64,000 nt of DNA, taken from NCBI GenBank assembly GCA_033855775.1, contig JAWVFT010000014.1:1-64000 (forward strand), read 5' to 3'. Below are positions 1 to 8,254 of the stretch, piece after piece. The translations under genes were made by a program, and so were the position numbers. The notes beneath the pieces were generated by a model. The model searched no databases and had not been told where the DNA came from. It was given only the letters and a program-made list of their open reading frames with translations. Positions within the stretch are counted from its first letter, which is position 1, and every line of letters starts with the position of its first letter. This stretch comes from DASVTR01 sp033855775 (GTDB lineage: Bacteria > Acidobacteriota > Blastocatellia > Pyrinomonadales > Pyrinomonadaceae).

Positions 1-137
1 GCTGATTCAAACAACGGATTTACAGAACGCCTCGCGCGTTCGTTCGAGTCAGGGGCTGAAGGTGCATTGCTACGGCAAACTCGCCGTCGCCTGTTTGTTG
101 CTCACTTTCTACTCCTGATTCGCATAAAGTCTCAATC

Positions 138-236
138 TCATAAGCTCACGTCGAGCGCGCCGGAGGCGATGTGTCGCGCCAACTCCGTCGCGCTCAAGGC
201 CGCGATTTCTGCGCTCGCATCCGTCGCGGCGGTCAT
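138..236 (-). CDS. Short ORF resembling the first residues of an amidase (possible remnant)
   Basis: A 32-codon ORF begins at an ATG that overlaps the thiD stop codon by one base (TAATG). Its product contains ALSATELARHIASGAL, which looks like the start of amidase-signature (GatA-like) enzymes, where a motif of the form LSA.ELA..I..G is common. It stops after about 32 residues, and no other frame downstream continues recognisable amidase sequence before the window edge. It may be a decayed gene start, a short unrelated peptide, or chance. The translational overlap with thiD is the best argument that it was once read. Similarity was judged by eye only. Confidence 0.3.
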   Translation of the reverse strand: MTAATDASAEIAALSATELARHIASGALDVSL

Positions 237-1228
237 TAAGTTTGCCCTCCTTCACGCTCGCCCTGCCGCCCGTCGTCTCGCTCATGACCTTGCTCATCAA
301 CTTGAAAATTGCGCGCGTCGTATCGCGCCGGGACGCTGTGATTGAGCGGCCCGTGGCCGTGGCCGAGCGGAACGGCTTGACGAATAGCATCGGTGACAAA
401 ACTCTTCGCCGCGCTCACAGATTCAACCAGCGTCAGGCCGCGACCGAGGCACGCGGCAATCGCGGCGGCGAGCGTGCAGCCTGTGCCGTGCGTCGAAGTG
501 GAGTTGACGCGCTCTTCGCTAAAGAGCGTGAGGCGGCCTTCGTCGTCCAGCAAATCGAGCGCGACCGGGCTGCTCTCGCCCTCCTTAACATTTGCCGTCT
601 TCCCTTCCTCAGCATTTTTCTCCGGCTGTTGGCCGATGATTGACGACGGAAGCGCGACGGACGTTCGTTGCCCCAGATGGCCGCCTTTGATGAGCACGGC
701 GCGGGCGCCCAGAGCGCGTATCGCGCGCGCCGCGCGACGCATGCCGTCTTCATCCTCGATGCGCAGCCCTGTCATGCGCTCGGCTTCGGGAATGTTGGGC
801 GTGACGATTCGCGCCAGCGGCAGCAGTTCGCGGACGAGCGCGGCCAATGCCCGGTCGTCTATCAAGTCGAAGCCGGATGTCGAGCGCACGACCGGATCAA
901 CCACCGGCGCCGGCAAAGTTGTTTCATGAAAAAGGCGCGCGACTTCCGAAATCACTTCGCGCGTCGGCAGCATGCCGGTCTTGACGCAGGCGATTGTGAA
1001 ATCTTCGATGACAGGCAGGACTTGTGCGCGCACGGCTGCGCCCGATTGATGCTCTGCGCCGTAAACACCTAGCGTGTTTTGGTAAGTCAACGAAGTGATG
1101 GCGGCGGTCGCAAAGCAACCGAAGGCCGTGAAGGTCTTGATGTCGGCGATGACGCCCGCGCCGCCCGAAGGGTCGAACCCGGCGATGGTCAGCGCGACGA
1201 GTGGAGCCGTTGTTTCGTTGCTCGACAT
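236..1228 (-). CDS. thiD: Hydroxymethylpyrimidine/phosphomethylpyrimidine kinase ThiD
   Basis: The 330-residue ribokinase-fold enzyme phosphorylates HMP and HMP-P in the cytoplasm to supply the pyrimidine half of thiamine. Visible motifs are GFDPSGGAG at residues 17-25, DPVVRSTSG at 111-119, TPNIPEAE near 143-150, KGGH at 181-184 and HGTGC at 247-251, the anion-hole and catalytic region of the family. The ATG at 1228 is chosen because family similarity begins just after it; the frame stays open upstream to 1522 but that part runs through the divergent GNAT gene and shows no homology. Two oddities are visible: an extra hydrophilic stretch of about 35 residues (186-222) just after KGGH, and a charged tail of about 30 residues. 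A typical ThiD is about 260-270 residues. thiE lies nearby on the same strand. Confidence 0.9.
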   Translation of the reverse strand: MSSNETTAPLVALTIAGFDPSGGAGVIADIKTFTAFGCFATAAITSLTYQNTLGVYGAEHQSGAAVRAQVLPVIEDFTIACVKTGMLPTREVISEVARLFHETTLPAPVVDPVVRSTSGFDLIDDRALAALVRELLPLARIVTPNIPEAERMTGLRIEDEDGMRRAARAIRALGARAVLIKGGHLGQRTSVALPSSIIGQQPEKNAEEGKTANVKEGESSPVALDLLDDEGRLTLFSEERVNSTSTHGTGCTLAAAIAACLGRGLTLVESVSAAKSFVTDAIRQAVPLGHGHGPLNHSVPARYDARNFQVDEQGHERDDGRQGEREGGQT

Positions 1229-1328
1229 GATGCAGCAGGCGAAAGGCTTTATGACTTGACGACGACAGGCAATAATAACAGAGAGTTGGAGCGCGGGGCA
1301 GACGACGTGATTGCCGGAGAAGACTGTG

Positions 1329-1715
1329 ATGGAATACAGACCGATAACCGAAGATGAGTATGAAGCTGTGCGACAGTTTCTCTCGGAGATGGGTTGGCAG
1401 CATCGCGTCGGTGATGTCGCGAAGTTTCGGAAGATGTTGGAGCAGACGAGCCGGACGGTCGTTGCCGTTGACGGCTCAAACATCGTCGGGTTCGCCAGAG
1501 CTTTGTGCGACGAAGTTTCCAACGGCTATATCTCGATGGTGGCGGTCGCTGCCGGACGGCGCGGCGAAGGCATTGGCCGCGAGCTTGTCCGCCGTTTGAT
1601 GCGAGACGATGCGGGCATCACATGGATACTGCGCGCGGGCAGAGGCAGCGACGGCTTTTGGGAGAAGATGGGTTTTAGAGTTTCCGAGGTCACGCGGGAA
1701 AGAGTCAGGACTTGA
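1329..1715 (+). CDS. GNAT-family N-acetyltransferase
   Basis: The 128-residue protein has the GNAT layout: an N-terminal strand-helix pair (TEDEYEAVRQFL), a central strand VGFARAL, and the acetyl-CoA pyrophosphate loop RRGEGIG at residues 77-83 followed by the helix RELVRRLM. The C-terminal FWEKMGF resembles the usual GF.KMGF closing motif. The substrate cannot be told from sequence. ATG 1329 is preferred over the TTG at 1311 because GGAGA (1315-1319) sits about nine bases upstream of it. It is divergent from thiD, with only 100 bp between the two starts, and sits alone on its strand between two thiamine genes, so it probably has no role in thiamine synthesis. Confidence 0.8.
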   Translation: MEYRPITEDEYEAVRQFLSEMGWQHRVGDVAKFRKMLEQTSRTVVAVDGSNIVGFARALCDEVSNGYISMVAVAAGRRGEGIGRELVRRLMRDDAGITWILRAGRGSDGFWEKMGFRVSEVTRERVRT

Positions 1716-1781
1716 TGCGCTTGCTCTCATACGAGATGCGCTTGTTTACAAAGCTGACGATGATTGGCGAGGCTGTCTTGC

Positions 1782-2444
1782 TTACATGATAACCAACGCG
1801 CGCAACGCGCTCATCGTCGCCTTGAGAGTTTGCGGATTGTCGCCGAAGATGCTGATTCCGGCGATGCCGCTTGCTCCGGCTTGAAGCGTGGACGCGGCGT
1901 TCTCGCGCGTGATGCCGCCGAGCGCGAGGAGCGGAAAAGGCTTGAGAGCTTGCGCCGCCGCAGTTAGTTTATCGAGGCCGAGCGGCGGGCCGAAGGCGAG
2001 CTTTGAAGGAGTCTCGAAGATTGGGCCGAAGACAGCGAAGTCTGCGCCGTCGTCGCGCGCGGCGCGGGCTTCAAGAAGCGTGTGCGTCGAAACGCCGATG
2101 ACGAAGCGGCTGCCGAAAGCGCGCCGCACGATGCGGGCCGGAAGCGAGCGCGTCGTAAGATGGACGCCGCCGGCGCGCGAGGCTGCGGCGATGTCTGGCC
2201 GGTCGTTGACGAGCAGGCTGGTCTGGCTCCCGCGCGTGAGCCTTGCGGCTTGCGTCGCCAGTTGAAAGAGAGCGTGCGCGGAAAGATTTTTTTCGCGGAG
2301 TTGAATGAGGGGAACGCGCTCTGTGACGGCGGCGGCGACGAGCTTTAAGACTTGTTGGAAATCTTCACTGGCCGGAGAACTGTGTGGCGTCGTCGCGCCG
2401 CTCGTTATCAGGTAGACGGTCGGAGTTGACAGCTTGAGCGGCAT
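1782..2444 (-). CDS. thiE: Thiamine-phosphate synthase ThiE (or TenI-like relative)
   Basis: The 220-residue TIM-barrel protein should couple HMP-PP with thiazole phosphate to give thiamine phosphate. Supporting motifs are PLIQLREKN, LLVNDRPDIA, GPIFETPSK (phosphate-binding loop) and LLALGGI near the C-terminus, in the usual family order. The stretch normally reading GVHLGQ.D reads GVHLTTRSL here, so a TenI-type thiazole tautomerase is an alternative, although thiD two genes away favours ThiE. The ATG at 2444 lies about 80 bases inside the end of the upstream membrane-protein gene. An A-rich tract precedes it rather than a strong GGAGG, suggesting translational coupling. I saw no TPP riboswitch-like element upstream. 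Confidence 0.85.
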   Translation of the reverse strand: MPLKLSTPTVYLITSGATTPHSSPASEDFQQVLKLVAAAVTERVPLIQLREKNLSAHALFQLATQAARLTRGSQTSLLVNDRPDIAAASRAGGVHLTTRSLPARIVRRAFGSRFVIGVSTHTLLEARAARDDGADFAVFGPIFETPSKLAFGPPLGLDKLTAAAQALKPFPLLALGGITRENAASTLQAGASGIAGISIFGDNPQTLKATMSALRALVIM

Positions 2445-2751
2445 CTTTTTTCATGCTGGCGCGGGTTGATTCATTCTGCAAATAATTGACGGTCTGATTG
2501 AAGTGGGCTATCTCCCAGAAGGCCATGAAGAGATTCAGGACGCCGAGGCCGGAGACGGCGCCGCGCACCCAACCCGAAGACATGGCGTGCTGCAAGCTCA
2601 TCAATCCGGTCTTGCGCGAGGCGTAGAGCAGCAGATAGTTGTCGGCCCAATCGTTCAGGTTGAAGGGATGCACCCACGGCAGAAAGGTGAGCACGATGCC
2701 CACTTCGAGGCAGAGCACGATGAAGAAGATGACGCTTAATCTGGAAGCCAT
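2365..2751 (-). CDS. Small membrane protein of unknown function
   Basis: The 128-residue protein has two clear hydrophobic segments, about residues 5-27 and 62-80, separated by a loop with WADNYLLLYASRKTG, and a polar charged tail from about residue 90. The first segment has few residues before it and could be an uncleaved signal anchor. I recognise no family. The coding end overlaps the thiE start by 80 bases in another frame, and the gene lies 71 bp downstream of the TPR gene on the same strand, so the three may be co-transcribed. The overlap makes the exact C-terminus less secure, but the hydrophobic pattern and codon use support a real gene. Confidence 0.6.
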   Translation of the reverse strand: MASRLSVIFFIVLCLEVGIVLTFLPWVHPFNLNDWADNYLLLYASRKTGLMSLQHAMSSGWVRGAVSGLGVLNLFMAFWEIAHFNQTVNYLQNESTRASMKKDAAQAVNSDRLPDNERRDDATQFSGQ

Positions 2752-2822
2752 AACAATTCAAACCAACTGCTCACAAGTGACATTTGACAGGATAAGACAA
2801 AAGCCGCTCGCTTGTCATCCCG

Positions 2823-5213
2823 TCACTTGTTGCCGGTCACGGCTTTCTGCGCCTGCAACTCGCGCAACTTGTCGGCGACGCCGCGGTAAGAGACGTTGAC
2901 GCCGTAGACTTCCGTGAAAATCTCTATGGCGCGCTCCAACTCGCCCATCTGCTCATGCGCCAGCCCAAGGTCATAGCGCAGGGCTTGATATTCGTCTTCG
3001 GTGTGGCCGGGCGTCTCCAGGCCCTTCTTGAACCACATGACGGCGAGGCGCGGCATGTTCTTCTGCATAAAGCAGTGGCCGAGCATGTTGCAGCATTGCA
3101 GATAGCGCGGCGTGTTGTCGCGCGGCGCAGTCAAGGCGGCGGCGGACTGAAACTCTTCGACCGCCTCGTCAACCAAATCCATCTCTTTATAAGCGATGCC
3201 GAGATTGTAATGCGTCTCGTAGTCGCCATCGTTCGAGGCGGGAGCTTCGTCTTCAACCGCTTCACGAAACTCGTCGAAGATGGCGGCGAGGCCGGGGTCA
3301 ATGCCGCCGGATTTCGGGGCGACGGGAGCGGGCGATGACGGCTCGGCTGTCAAGACAGTTTCGGCGGGCGCAGGCGCGGTCAGGTCGGCGAAGGCGTCGT
3401 CGAGTTCCGTCGTCTCCGTCTCCACTTCGTAGCGCGTGTAGTCTGTGAACTCGACCGTCTGCTCTTCGACCGGCGCGGCGGAAGCTGCGGGCGCGGCTTC
3501 CATCAATTTCAAACGTCGCTCGTCAATGCCTTCGTTCTGGCCGTACTGCCGCTCAAGCATCTCCAAGGTGTCGAGCGCGATGTCTGTGTAGCCCTGCGCG
3601 ATGTAGAAATCAACGCTGTCGAGTTCCTGTTTCAAGGTCGCCGCGTGTTGCGCGCTGAGCGCGCCGGAGGACGGCTGGCTCTCGCTTGCGGGCTGAGCAT
3701 CGAAGGCGTTGTCGCTGAAGTCTATCTCTTGAAAGTCAGTGGTGAAGGACGCCGCTTCATTTGTTGGCGCGGGCGGAGAGAGTTCGGCTGCGCCGGGCGT
3801 GGCCCAATTCAAATCTTCGTTGAGGTCGGCGAAAGACGAAGACGGGTCTGTCTTGTAGCTGGCCGAATCGGCGTGTGCGTCTGCCGGCGCGGGCGTGACG
3901 CTGTTCCATTCAAACTCGGAACTCTCTTCGGTGGACGGCAGGCCCATCGCGCTGGCCGTCGCGGAATCTTCGCTGACCAGCGCGAAGCTCTCGAAGGTCG
4001 AGCTATCTTCGTTGGACGAAACGGGCGGCGTCGGCTCTTCATCTCGCGGCGGCCCGCCCAAGCGTTGCAGGCGGTCGAGGTGGTCTTGATCCGAAGAGAG
4101 ATGAACCAGTTGCACGAGGGCGCGGCGTTCTTCATCAACCAGCCCCGCGGCTTCAGCCGCTTCGGCGAGACGTTCGAGCGCGGCCCGCAACTTATCGTCG
4201 TCGCGCTGCCATGTGTAGATTCTGATGAGCAGGTGCAGGGCCGTAATCTGTTCGGGGTCGCGCGAAAGAACTTCGTTGAGCAAGTCCATCAAGCGCGCTT
4301 CGTCGCGCTTGGCCAACATCTGTTCGGAGATGTTGCCGAGCACGCGGACGGCGGCGCTCAAATCGTTCTGGTTGATGTAGAGATGCGCCACGTCGATGTA
4401 GCGTTCGTAGAGCGCGGCGTCCTGCTTGACCAGCAAAGCCGTCGCGTGTTCGGCGGCGGGCGCGTCCTCCGCCTCGACATGAGCCGTGACGAGCATGGAC
4501 AACAACGCAACATCGTCGGGCTGTTGGGCGACGGCGTGCGACAAAATTTCGGCGGCTTCGTCTGCCGTGCCGAGCGCGATGTGAGCTTCGAGCATTCCGC
4601 CGAGGATGCCGGCGTCGCGCGGGTTGATGTCGAGCGCAAGGGAAAAAGCGCTGAGCGCGTTGTCGTAAAGACCGCGCGCGAGAGCTTGACGGCCCGCCTC
4701 GGCGAAGGCGGCTGAGGCTTCCGTCGTTAGATTCTCGCGCATGTAGCCTTGCGCGAGCTTCAAGCGGATTTCTGTGTTATGCGGGTCGAGGTCTGCGATG
4801 CGGCGCAGCACGTCCAGCGTCTTGCGCTGCTGCCCTTCGCGCGCGTAGGCGTCGGCGACGACCATGTATTGCGCCCGCGCATCGACGAGCAGCCCTTGGG
4901 CTTCATAGAGCGCGGCGAGATTGCCCGCTATCTCCGGGTCGCTCGGCAGGAGGCGGTCAATCTTCTTGTACATCGCAATGGCTTTGAGCGTGAAGCCTTG
5001 CTGGCGATAGTATTCGGCGACGTGACGAAAGCAGCCGATGGCTTCGTCCTGTTGCTTGGTGCGGATGTAGAGGTCGCCCAGGGTGTTGAGCGCCGCGAAA
5101 TCATTCTCGTCGTGCGCGACGATGTTGCGATACTCGATGATGGCTGCCGAAATCTTGCCCTGAGCAAGGTATTTTTCAGCCGCACGCACAACCTTTGCTT
5201 TATCAAAGCCCAT
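2823..5213 (-). CDS. Large tetratricopeptide-repeat protein
   Basis: The 796-residue protein has no signal peptide. Residues 1 to about 380 form back-to-back TPR helices (for example KYLAQGKISAAIIEYRN and LGDLYIRTKQQDEAIG). A Ser/Glu/Pro-rich low-complexity stretch of about 150 residues follows. Around 540-580 is a single helical hairpin VDFYIAQGYTDIALDTLEML, similar in style to helical domains of FimV-like proteins. Residues from about 660 to the end form another TPR block. Such proteins act as scaffolds; no catalytic motif is visible. The first codons MGFDKAKVVRAAEKYLAQGK fit a true cytoplasmic start. Upstream lies a tandem 13-bp repeat that could be regulatory. A specific partner cannot be named. 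Confidence 0.8.
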   Translation of the reverse strand: MGFDKAKVVRAAEKYLAQGKISAAIIEYRNIVAHDENDFAALNTLGDLYIRTKQQDEAIGCFRHVAEYYRQQGFTLKAIAMYKKIDRLLPSDPEIAGNLAALYEAQGLLVDARAQYMVVADAYAREGQQRKTLDVLRRIADLDPHNTEIRLKLAQGYMRENLTTEASAAFAEAGRQALARGLYDNALSAFSLALDINPRDAGILGGMLEAHIALGTADEAAEILSHAVAQQPDDVALLSMLVTAHVEAEDAPAAEHATALLVKQDAALYERYIDVAHLYINQNDLSAAVRVLGNISEQMLAKRDEARLMDLLNEVLSRDPEQITALHLLIRIYTWQRDDDKLRAALERLAEAAEAAGLVDEERRALVQLVHLSSDQDHLDRLQRLGGPPRDEEPTPPVSSNEDSSTFESFALVSEDSATASAMGLPSTEESSEFEWNSVTPAPADAHADSASYKTDPSSSFADLNEDLNWATPGAAELSPPAPTNEAASFTTDFQEIDFSDNAFDAQPASESQPSSGALSAQHAATLKQELDSVDFYIAQGYTDIALDTLEMLERQYGQNEGIDERRLKLMEAAPAASAAPVEEQTVEFTDYTRYEVETETTELDDAFADLTAPAPAETVLTAEPSSPAPVAPKSGGIDPGLAAIFDEFREAVEDEAPASNDGDYETHYNLGIAYKEMDLVDEAVEEFQSAAALTAPRDNTPRYLQCCNMLGHCFMQKNMPRLAVMWFKKGLETPGHTEDEYQALRYDLGLAHEQMGELERAIEIFTEVYGVNVSYRGVADKLRELQAQKAVTGNK

Positions 5214-5301
5214 TAGCAGTCTTCAGTCACTAGAAAAAAAGAGTCGGGTCATCCGTAGCGGGGTGGCCGGGACGGAACCCGCTCAATAAGAATTGCGCCG
5301 C

Positions 5302-5327
5302 CGTTATTAACCTTCGTTATTAACCTT
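5302..5327. repeat. Perfect tandem repeat, 2 x 13 bp
   Basis: CGTTATTAACCTT occurs twice head to tail without a spacer. It sits about 90 bp upstream of the TPR gene start, inside otherwise GC-rich DNA. Adjacent direct repeats at this spacing (just over one helical turn) can be a regulator binding site; this is inference only. Confidence 0.6.
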
Positions 5328-5537
5328 TGACGCTCTCTCCGCAGAAGCGCCTGATGTTTACGCTAACACGCGAAAACAGGGAGTGTCAACGCTCTTTCTC
5401 GTCAACGTTTGCGTCCTCTTTCGGCAAGCTCTCGCACGCCCTGCGAAAGATGGTTGGCTATCTTCCTGAGCCGCGCCGCGGGGCCTCTTTCCGCTTCGCT
5501 GATTGAGTTCGTTGCGGTAATCCTAGACAATACGGGC

Positions 5538-5563
5538 GCGGCTGGAAAACAGTTTTCAGCCGC
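5538..5563. terminator. Hairpin of about 12 bp, terminator-like or regulatory
   Basis: GCGGCTGGAAAAC is followed by a one-base loop and GTTTTCAGCCGC, forming an almost perfect stem with one bulged G. A short T-run (CGCTTTT) follows on the plus strand. It lies between the divergent TPR and ligase genes, so it is not at the end of any called gene. It could attenuate the ligase transcript or be an operator. Confidence 0.4.
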
Positions 5564-5627
5564 CGCTTTTCGCCCTTATTCTGAGAAACGAAATCACTGC
5601 TCCGACGACCATGGAGCGCGAGACTGT

Positions 5628-7166
5628 TTGAGCTTACACCAACCAATCGCGGCCCGGACAAGCAGGCCCGCCGCTTCACTTAACGCCGCGCCGCAGGGCT
5701 TTGTCGCCAACTTTGCCGAACGCCTAGCGCTCGCGGGCTTCGCGTTGTACTCCATCTTCGCTCCGCATTCGATTGCGGGCGCGGAGATTGGATTGGCTCT
5801 GGTCGGCCTTGGATTGCTGCTGCGCTTCATCACAACGCGGCGCACGGGACTTCGCCGCACGGTGATGGACGCGCCCATACTGCTCTTCGCCGTCTGGACA
5901 ATCTTCTCCGCTCTCTTGTCACAGGAGCCGCGCGTCAGTCTGGCGAAGCTGCAATCGGTCTGCGTCCTTTTTCTCTTTTACCTGACGCAGGCTTTCATCA
6001 CACGCCGGACGGCTGTGCTGCTGGTCGCGCTGATGATAGCGTCGGGCGCGGCGGGCGCGTTGTGGAGCGCTGCGGAGATAACGCGCGGGCGCGGCGTCGT
6101 CATCGCGGAGTTGTCGCCGGAGAGCCCTTTTCGCGCTCTTCCGCTCGGCGCGGGCGACGCCATCTGGCGCGTCGGAGCCGAGCGCATCTCGTCGGTCGCG
6201 GAGATTGACGAAGTTATCAAGCGAAGCCCCGCGAACGCCTTGCTCTCCGTCAGCGCGATTAAAGACGGCGAGCACGCCGAGTGGAAAGGCTTTCTGCTGA
6301 CGGACGACATCAAGGCGCGGCCAGAGCCTTCCGGCATCACTGGCGCGGGACGCTCGCATCGCTTTCGCGCTTCCGGCTGGACGCGCCACTACGAGACGTT
6401 TTCCGAGACGCTGCAAATCCTTGCTCAACTCGCGCTCGGCCTCGCCTTCGCCAACTGGCAACGTCGTCGCAGCCCTCGCTGGCGCGTGTGGCTAGCCTTG
6501 CTGGCGACCGGCGCGTTGGCTTTAGGCATCGCTCTGACGGCGATGCGGACGGTGACGCTGGCCCTCGCGTTGGGCGCAATCGTCGTCGGTTGGCGAGCCA
6601 CGCGCGACAGCCGCGCACGCCTGCTCGTCATCGCGGCCATTGGGTTGATGCTGGCGATGGGCGCGTTCATGGTCTGGCGCACGCGCGCCAGCAACGCTCT
6701 CTCGCTACAAGACCAGAGCGCGAGTTTGCGCTGGCGTGTCGCGCGGGTTGGCTTGTCGCGTGTGCCGCTTCATCCAATCTTCGGTCATGGAATGGATGCT
6801 ATCAAGAGCCACTGGAACGAGTGGGGCTTTCCCGGCGAGCAGGTCATACACCTTCACTCGACGCCCTTGCAGATAGCTTTTGAACGCGGCCTGCCCGCGC
6901 TGCTTTTCTGGCTCTGGATAGTCGCGCGCTTCTGGCTCCTGACGGCCGGAGCCGAACGGCGCGCGCGCAACAACTTAGACGCGAATCTTCACGGGCTCCT
7001 GCTCGGCGCGACCGGAGCCATCACGGGCTTCCTCTGTAGCTCGCTCGTCAACTACAACTTCGGCGACGCCGAAGTCGCGCTCGTCTTCTGGTGGCTGATG
7101 GGAATAGTGGTCGTCAGCCAGCGGTCAATCATCGGTGACAACGCAGAGCCGGAAGTCGTTGACTGA
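5628..7166 (+). CDS. O-antigen ligase/polymerase-like membrane protein with a PDZ-like loop
   Basis: The polytopic protein belongs to the Wzy_C/WaaL-like superfamily, which ligates or polymerises lipid-linked glycans on the periplasmic side. About eleven hydrophobic segments are visible. The large loop before the last segments has RWRVARVGLSRVPLHPIFGHGMD and VIHLHSTPLQIAFERGLPAL, matching the family's Arg-rich and H-rich loop pattern. Between earlier segments sits an unusual soluble stretch containing SPESPF, GAGDAIWRVG and ISSVAEIDEVIKRSPAN, which reads like a PDZ domain. The start is uncertain: TTG 5628 has GGAG about eleven bases upstream and precedes the first plausible protein sequence, while the frame is open from an earlier start at 5409. 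It ends in a zone of short direct repeats before the convergent wzm. Confidence 0.75.
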   Translation: MSLHQPIAARTSRPAASLNAAPQGFVANFAERLALAGFALYSIFAPHSIAGAEIGLALVGLGLLLRFITTRRTGLRRTVMDAPILLFAVWTIFSALLSQEPRVSLAKLQSVCVLFLFYLTQAFITRRTAVLLVALMIASGAAGALWSAAEITRGRGVVIAELSPESPFRALPLGAGDAIWRVGAERISSVAEIDEVIKRSPANALLSVSAIKDGEHAEWKGFLLTDDIKARPEPSGITGAGRSHRFRASGWTRHYETFSETLQILAQLALGLAFANWQRRRSPRWRVWLALLATGALALGIALTAMRTVTLALALGAIVVGWRATRDSRARLLVIAAIGLMLAMGAFMVWRTRASNALSLQDQSASLRWRVARVGLSRVPLHPIFGHGMDAIKSHWNEWGFPGEQVIHLHSTPLQIAFERGLPALLFWLWIVARFWLLTAGAERRARNNLDANLHGLLLGATGAITGFLCSSLVNYNFGDAEVALVFWWLMGIVVVSQRSIIGDNAEPEVVD

Positions 7167-7190
7167 TGACGGATGATTGATGACGGATGA
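7164..7190. repeat. Direct repeat of 13 bp in a TGATGA-rich spacer
   Basis: TGATGACGGATGA occurs at 7164-7176 and 7178-7190, and related GATGA/GACGA words continue to about 7220. The first copy includes the ligase stop codon. The repeat sits between convergent genes (ligase and wzm) and forms no obvious terminator hairpin. It may be slippage-derived spacer DNA. Confidence 0.55.
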
Positions 7191-7236
7191 CTGATGAGTG
7201 ATGACTGACGAGTGACGACGGCCAATCTCTTCTTTC

Positions 7237-8061
7237 TCAAATCACGTCCGCGAAGTTCTTGCGCGTGCGGGCAAACCACCAGAAGCCGAAGATGAAGAGG
7301 ACGAGGGCGAAGCTTGTGAAGTAAGCCAGGCCGCGCCAGTCCGGTTGCTCTCCTTCGAGGATGATGCGGCGGTAGCTGCGGACGAGCGGCGTGAAGGGAT
7401 TGGCGTTGATGAAGGCGCGAAACTTTTCCGGCACGATTGATTCCGGATAGATAATCGGCGTCAGGTACATCCACGCCATCAGGACGAGGGCGACGCCCTG
7501 CACTATGTCGCGCAGGAAGACGCCGAGCGAAGCGATGAACCACGCCGCGCCGAGCGTGGCGACGAGTTGCGGGACGAGGAGCGCGGGCAGCCACACGAGC
7601 GTCGCGTGAAATTGTTGACGGATGATAACGGCTGCGACGACGAGAGCCAGCGTGCCGAACAGTTGATTGGCGAGCGTCGAGAGAGCCTGCGCGACCGGCA
7701 GCGTTTCGAGCGGGAAGACGACGCGCTTGACGAGGTTCGCGTGCGAGACAATCGTCGTTGACGACAACTGCACGGCTTCCTGAAAAGCCGTCCACGGCAG
7801 CAGCCCGCAGAAGAGATAGAGCGCGTAGTCCCAGGCCGTCCCGCCCGCCCCGAATCGCGCCCCGAAGATTCCGGCGAAGATGAACGTGAAAATCGCAATC
7901 ATCACAACCGGCGTCACGACGGCCCACACGATGCCGAGCACAGAGCCTTTGTAACGCGCAGACAATTCGCGTCGCGCCAGCGACAGAATCAAGTCGAGGC
8001 GTTGCGGCAATTCCCACAGCGGTCGCCACACCGCGCGCCGCGCTGTCTGAGCAGAAATCAT
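7237..8061 (-). CDS. wzm: ABC-2 type polysaccharide export permease (Wzm-like)
   Basis: The 274-residue inner-membrane permease is of the ABC-2 polysaccharide/polyol-phosphate export type. It opens with an amphipathic segment (LPQRLDLILSLARRELSARYKGSVLGIVW), as Wzm proteins do, then has about six membrane segments. LKVVFPLE-type sequence appears as LVKRVVFPLETLPVAQ, and YLTPIIYPESIVPEKF and NPFTPLVRSYRRIILEG are typical of the family. It would form the channel for a lipid-linked glycan across the inner membrane together with Wzt. The partner gene is unusually divergent, starting 193 bp away on the other strand, rather than directly downstream. Confidence 0.9.
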   Translation of the reverse strand: MISAQTARRAVWRPLWELPQRLDLILSLARRELSARYKGSVLGIVWAVVTPVVMIAIFTFIFAGIFGARFGAGGTAWDYALYLFCGLLPWTAFQEAVQLSSTTIVSHANLVKRVVFPLETLPVAQALSTLANQLFGTLALVVAAVIIRQQFHATLVWLPALLVPQLVATLGAAWFIASLGVFLRDIVQGVALVLMAWMYLTPIIYPESIVPEKFRAFINANPFTPLVRSYRRIILEGEQPDWRGLAYFTSFALVLFIFGFWWFARTRKNFADVI

Positions 8062-8254
8062 AGCTCGCTAGTCTAGTTCAGCGAGTCTGGAGAGTCTATC
8101 GAGTCCAGAGAGTCGAGGGCAGAAAACGCTGTCAGACTTTTGAAACTCATGGCCCCGGACTCTTTAAACTCTCTGAACTCGCCATACTCTCTGGACTCGC
8201 TGAACTCGATAGACTCTCTAGACTCCTGACTCGCCAGACGATAGACTCTAACGC
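8062..8254. repeat. Divergent wzm/wzt spacer with long imperfect inverted repeat
   Basis: The spacer is built mostly of GAGTC/GACTC words. The clearest structure is an inverted repeat with arms 8076-8095 and 8186-8205 that are complementary at 18 of 20 positions, separated by 90 bp. Further GACTCTCTAGACTC-type copies lie to 8235. Because both exporter genes must be transcribed from here, the arms could be paired regulator sites, or they may only be degenerate repeat DNA. Confidence 0.5.

Larger units (their letters stand above)
5214..5627. other. Intergenic region with tandem 13-bp repeat and hairpin
   Basis: This gap separates the leftward TPR gene from the rightward ligase gene. It contains two adjacent perfect copies of CGTTATTAACCTT (5302-5314 and 5315-5327). 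A weak minus-strand promoter candidate has TTGACA (5384-5389) and TAGCGT (5360-5365) with an 18-bp spacer. A strong hairpin lies at 5538-5563. A plus-strand frame is open from 5409, but the hairpin inside it and its unpersuasive composition suggest that most of this stretch is not coding. Confidence 0.45.

Noticed and set aside
1229..1328. TPP riboswitch upstream of thiD
   Set aside because: Only 100 bp before the divergent GNAT start, and no recognisable thi-box text.
3645..4715. Long plus-strand ORF of 356 codons inside the TPR gene
   Set aside because: It is a mirror of the minus-strand TPR coding sequence in GC-rich DNA; no domain and Arg/Gly-rich composition.
7052..8029. 325-codon minus-strand ORF overlapping wzm
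   Set aside because: Out-of-frame with the clear Wzm protein; Arg-rich and lacking membrane pattern.
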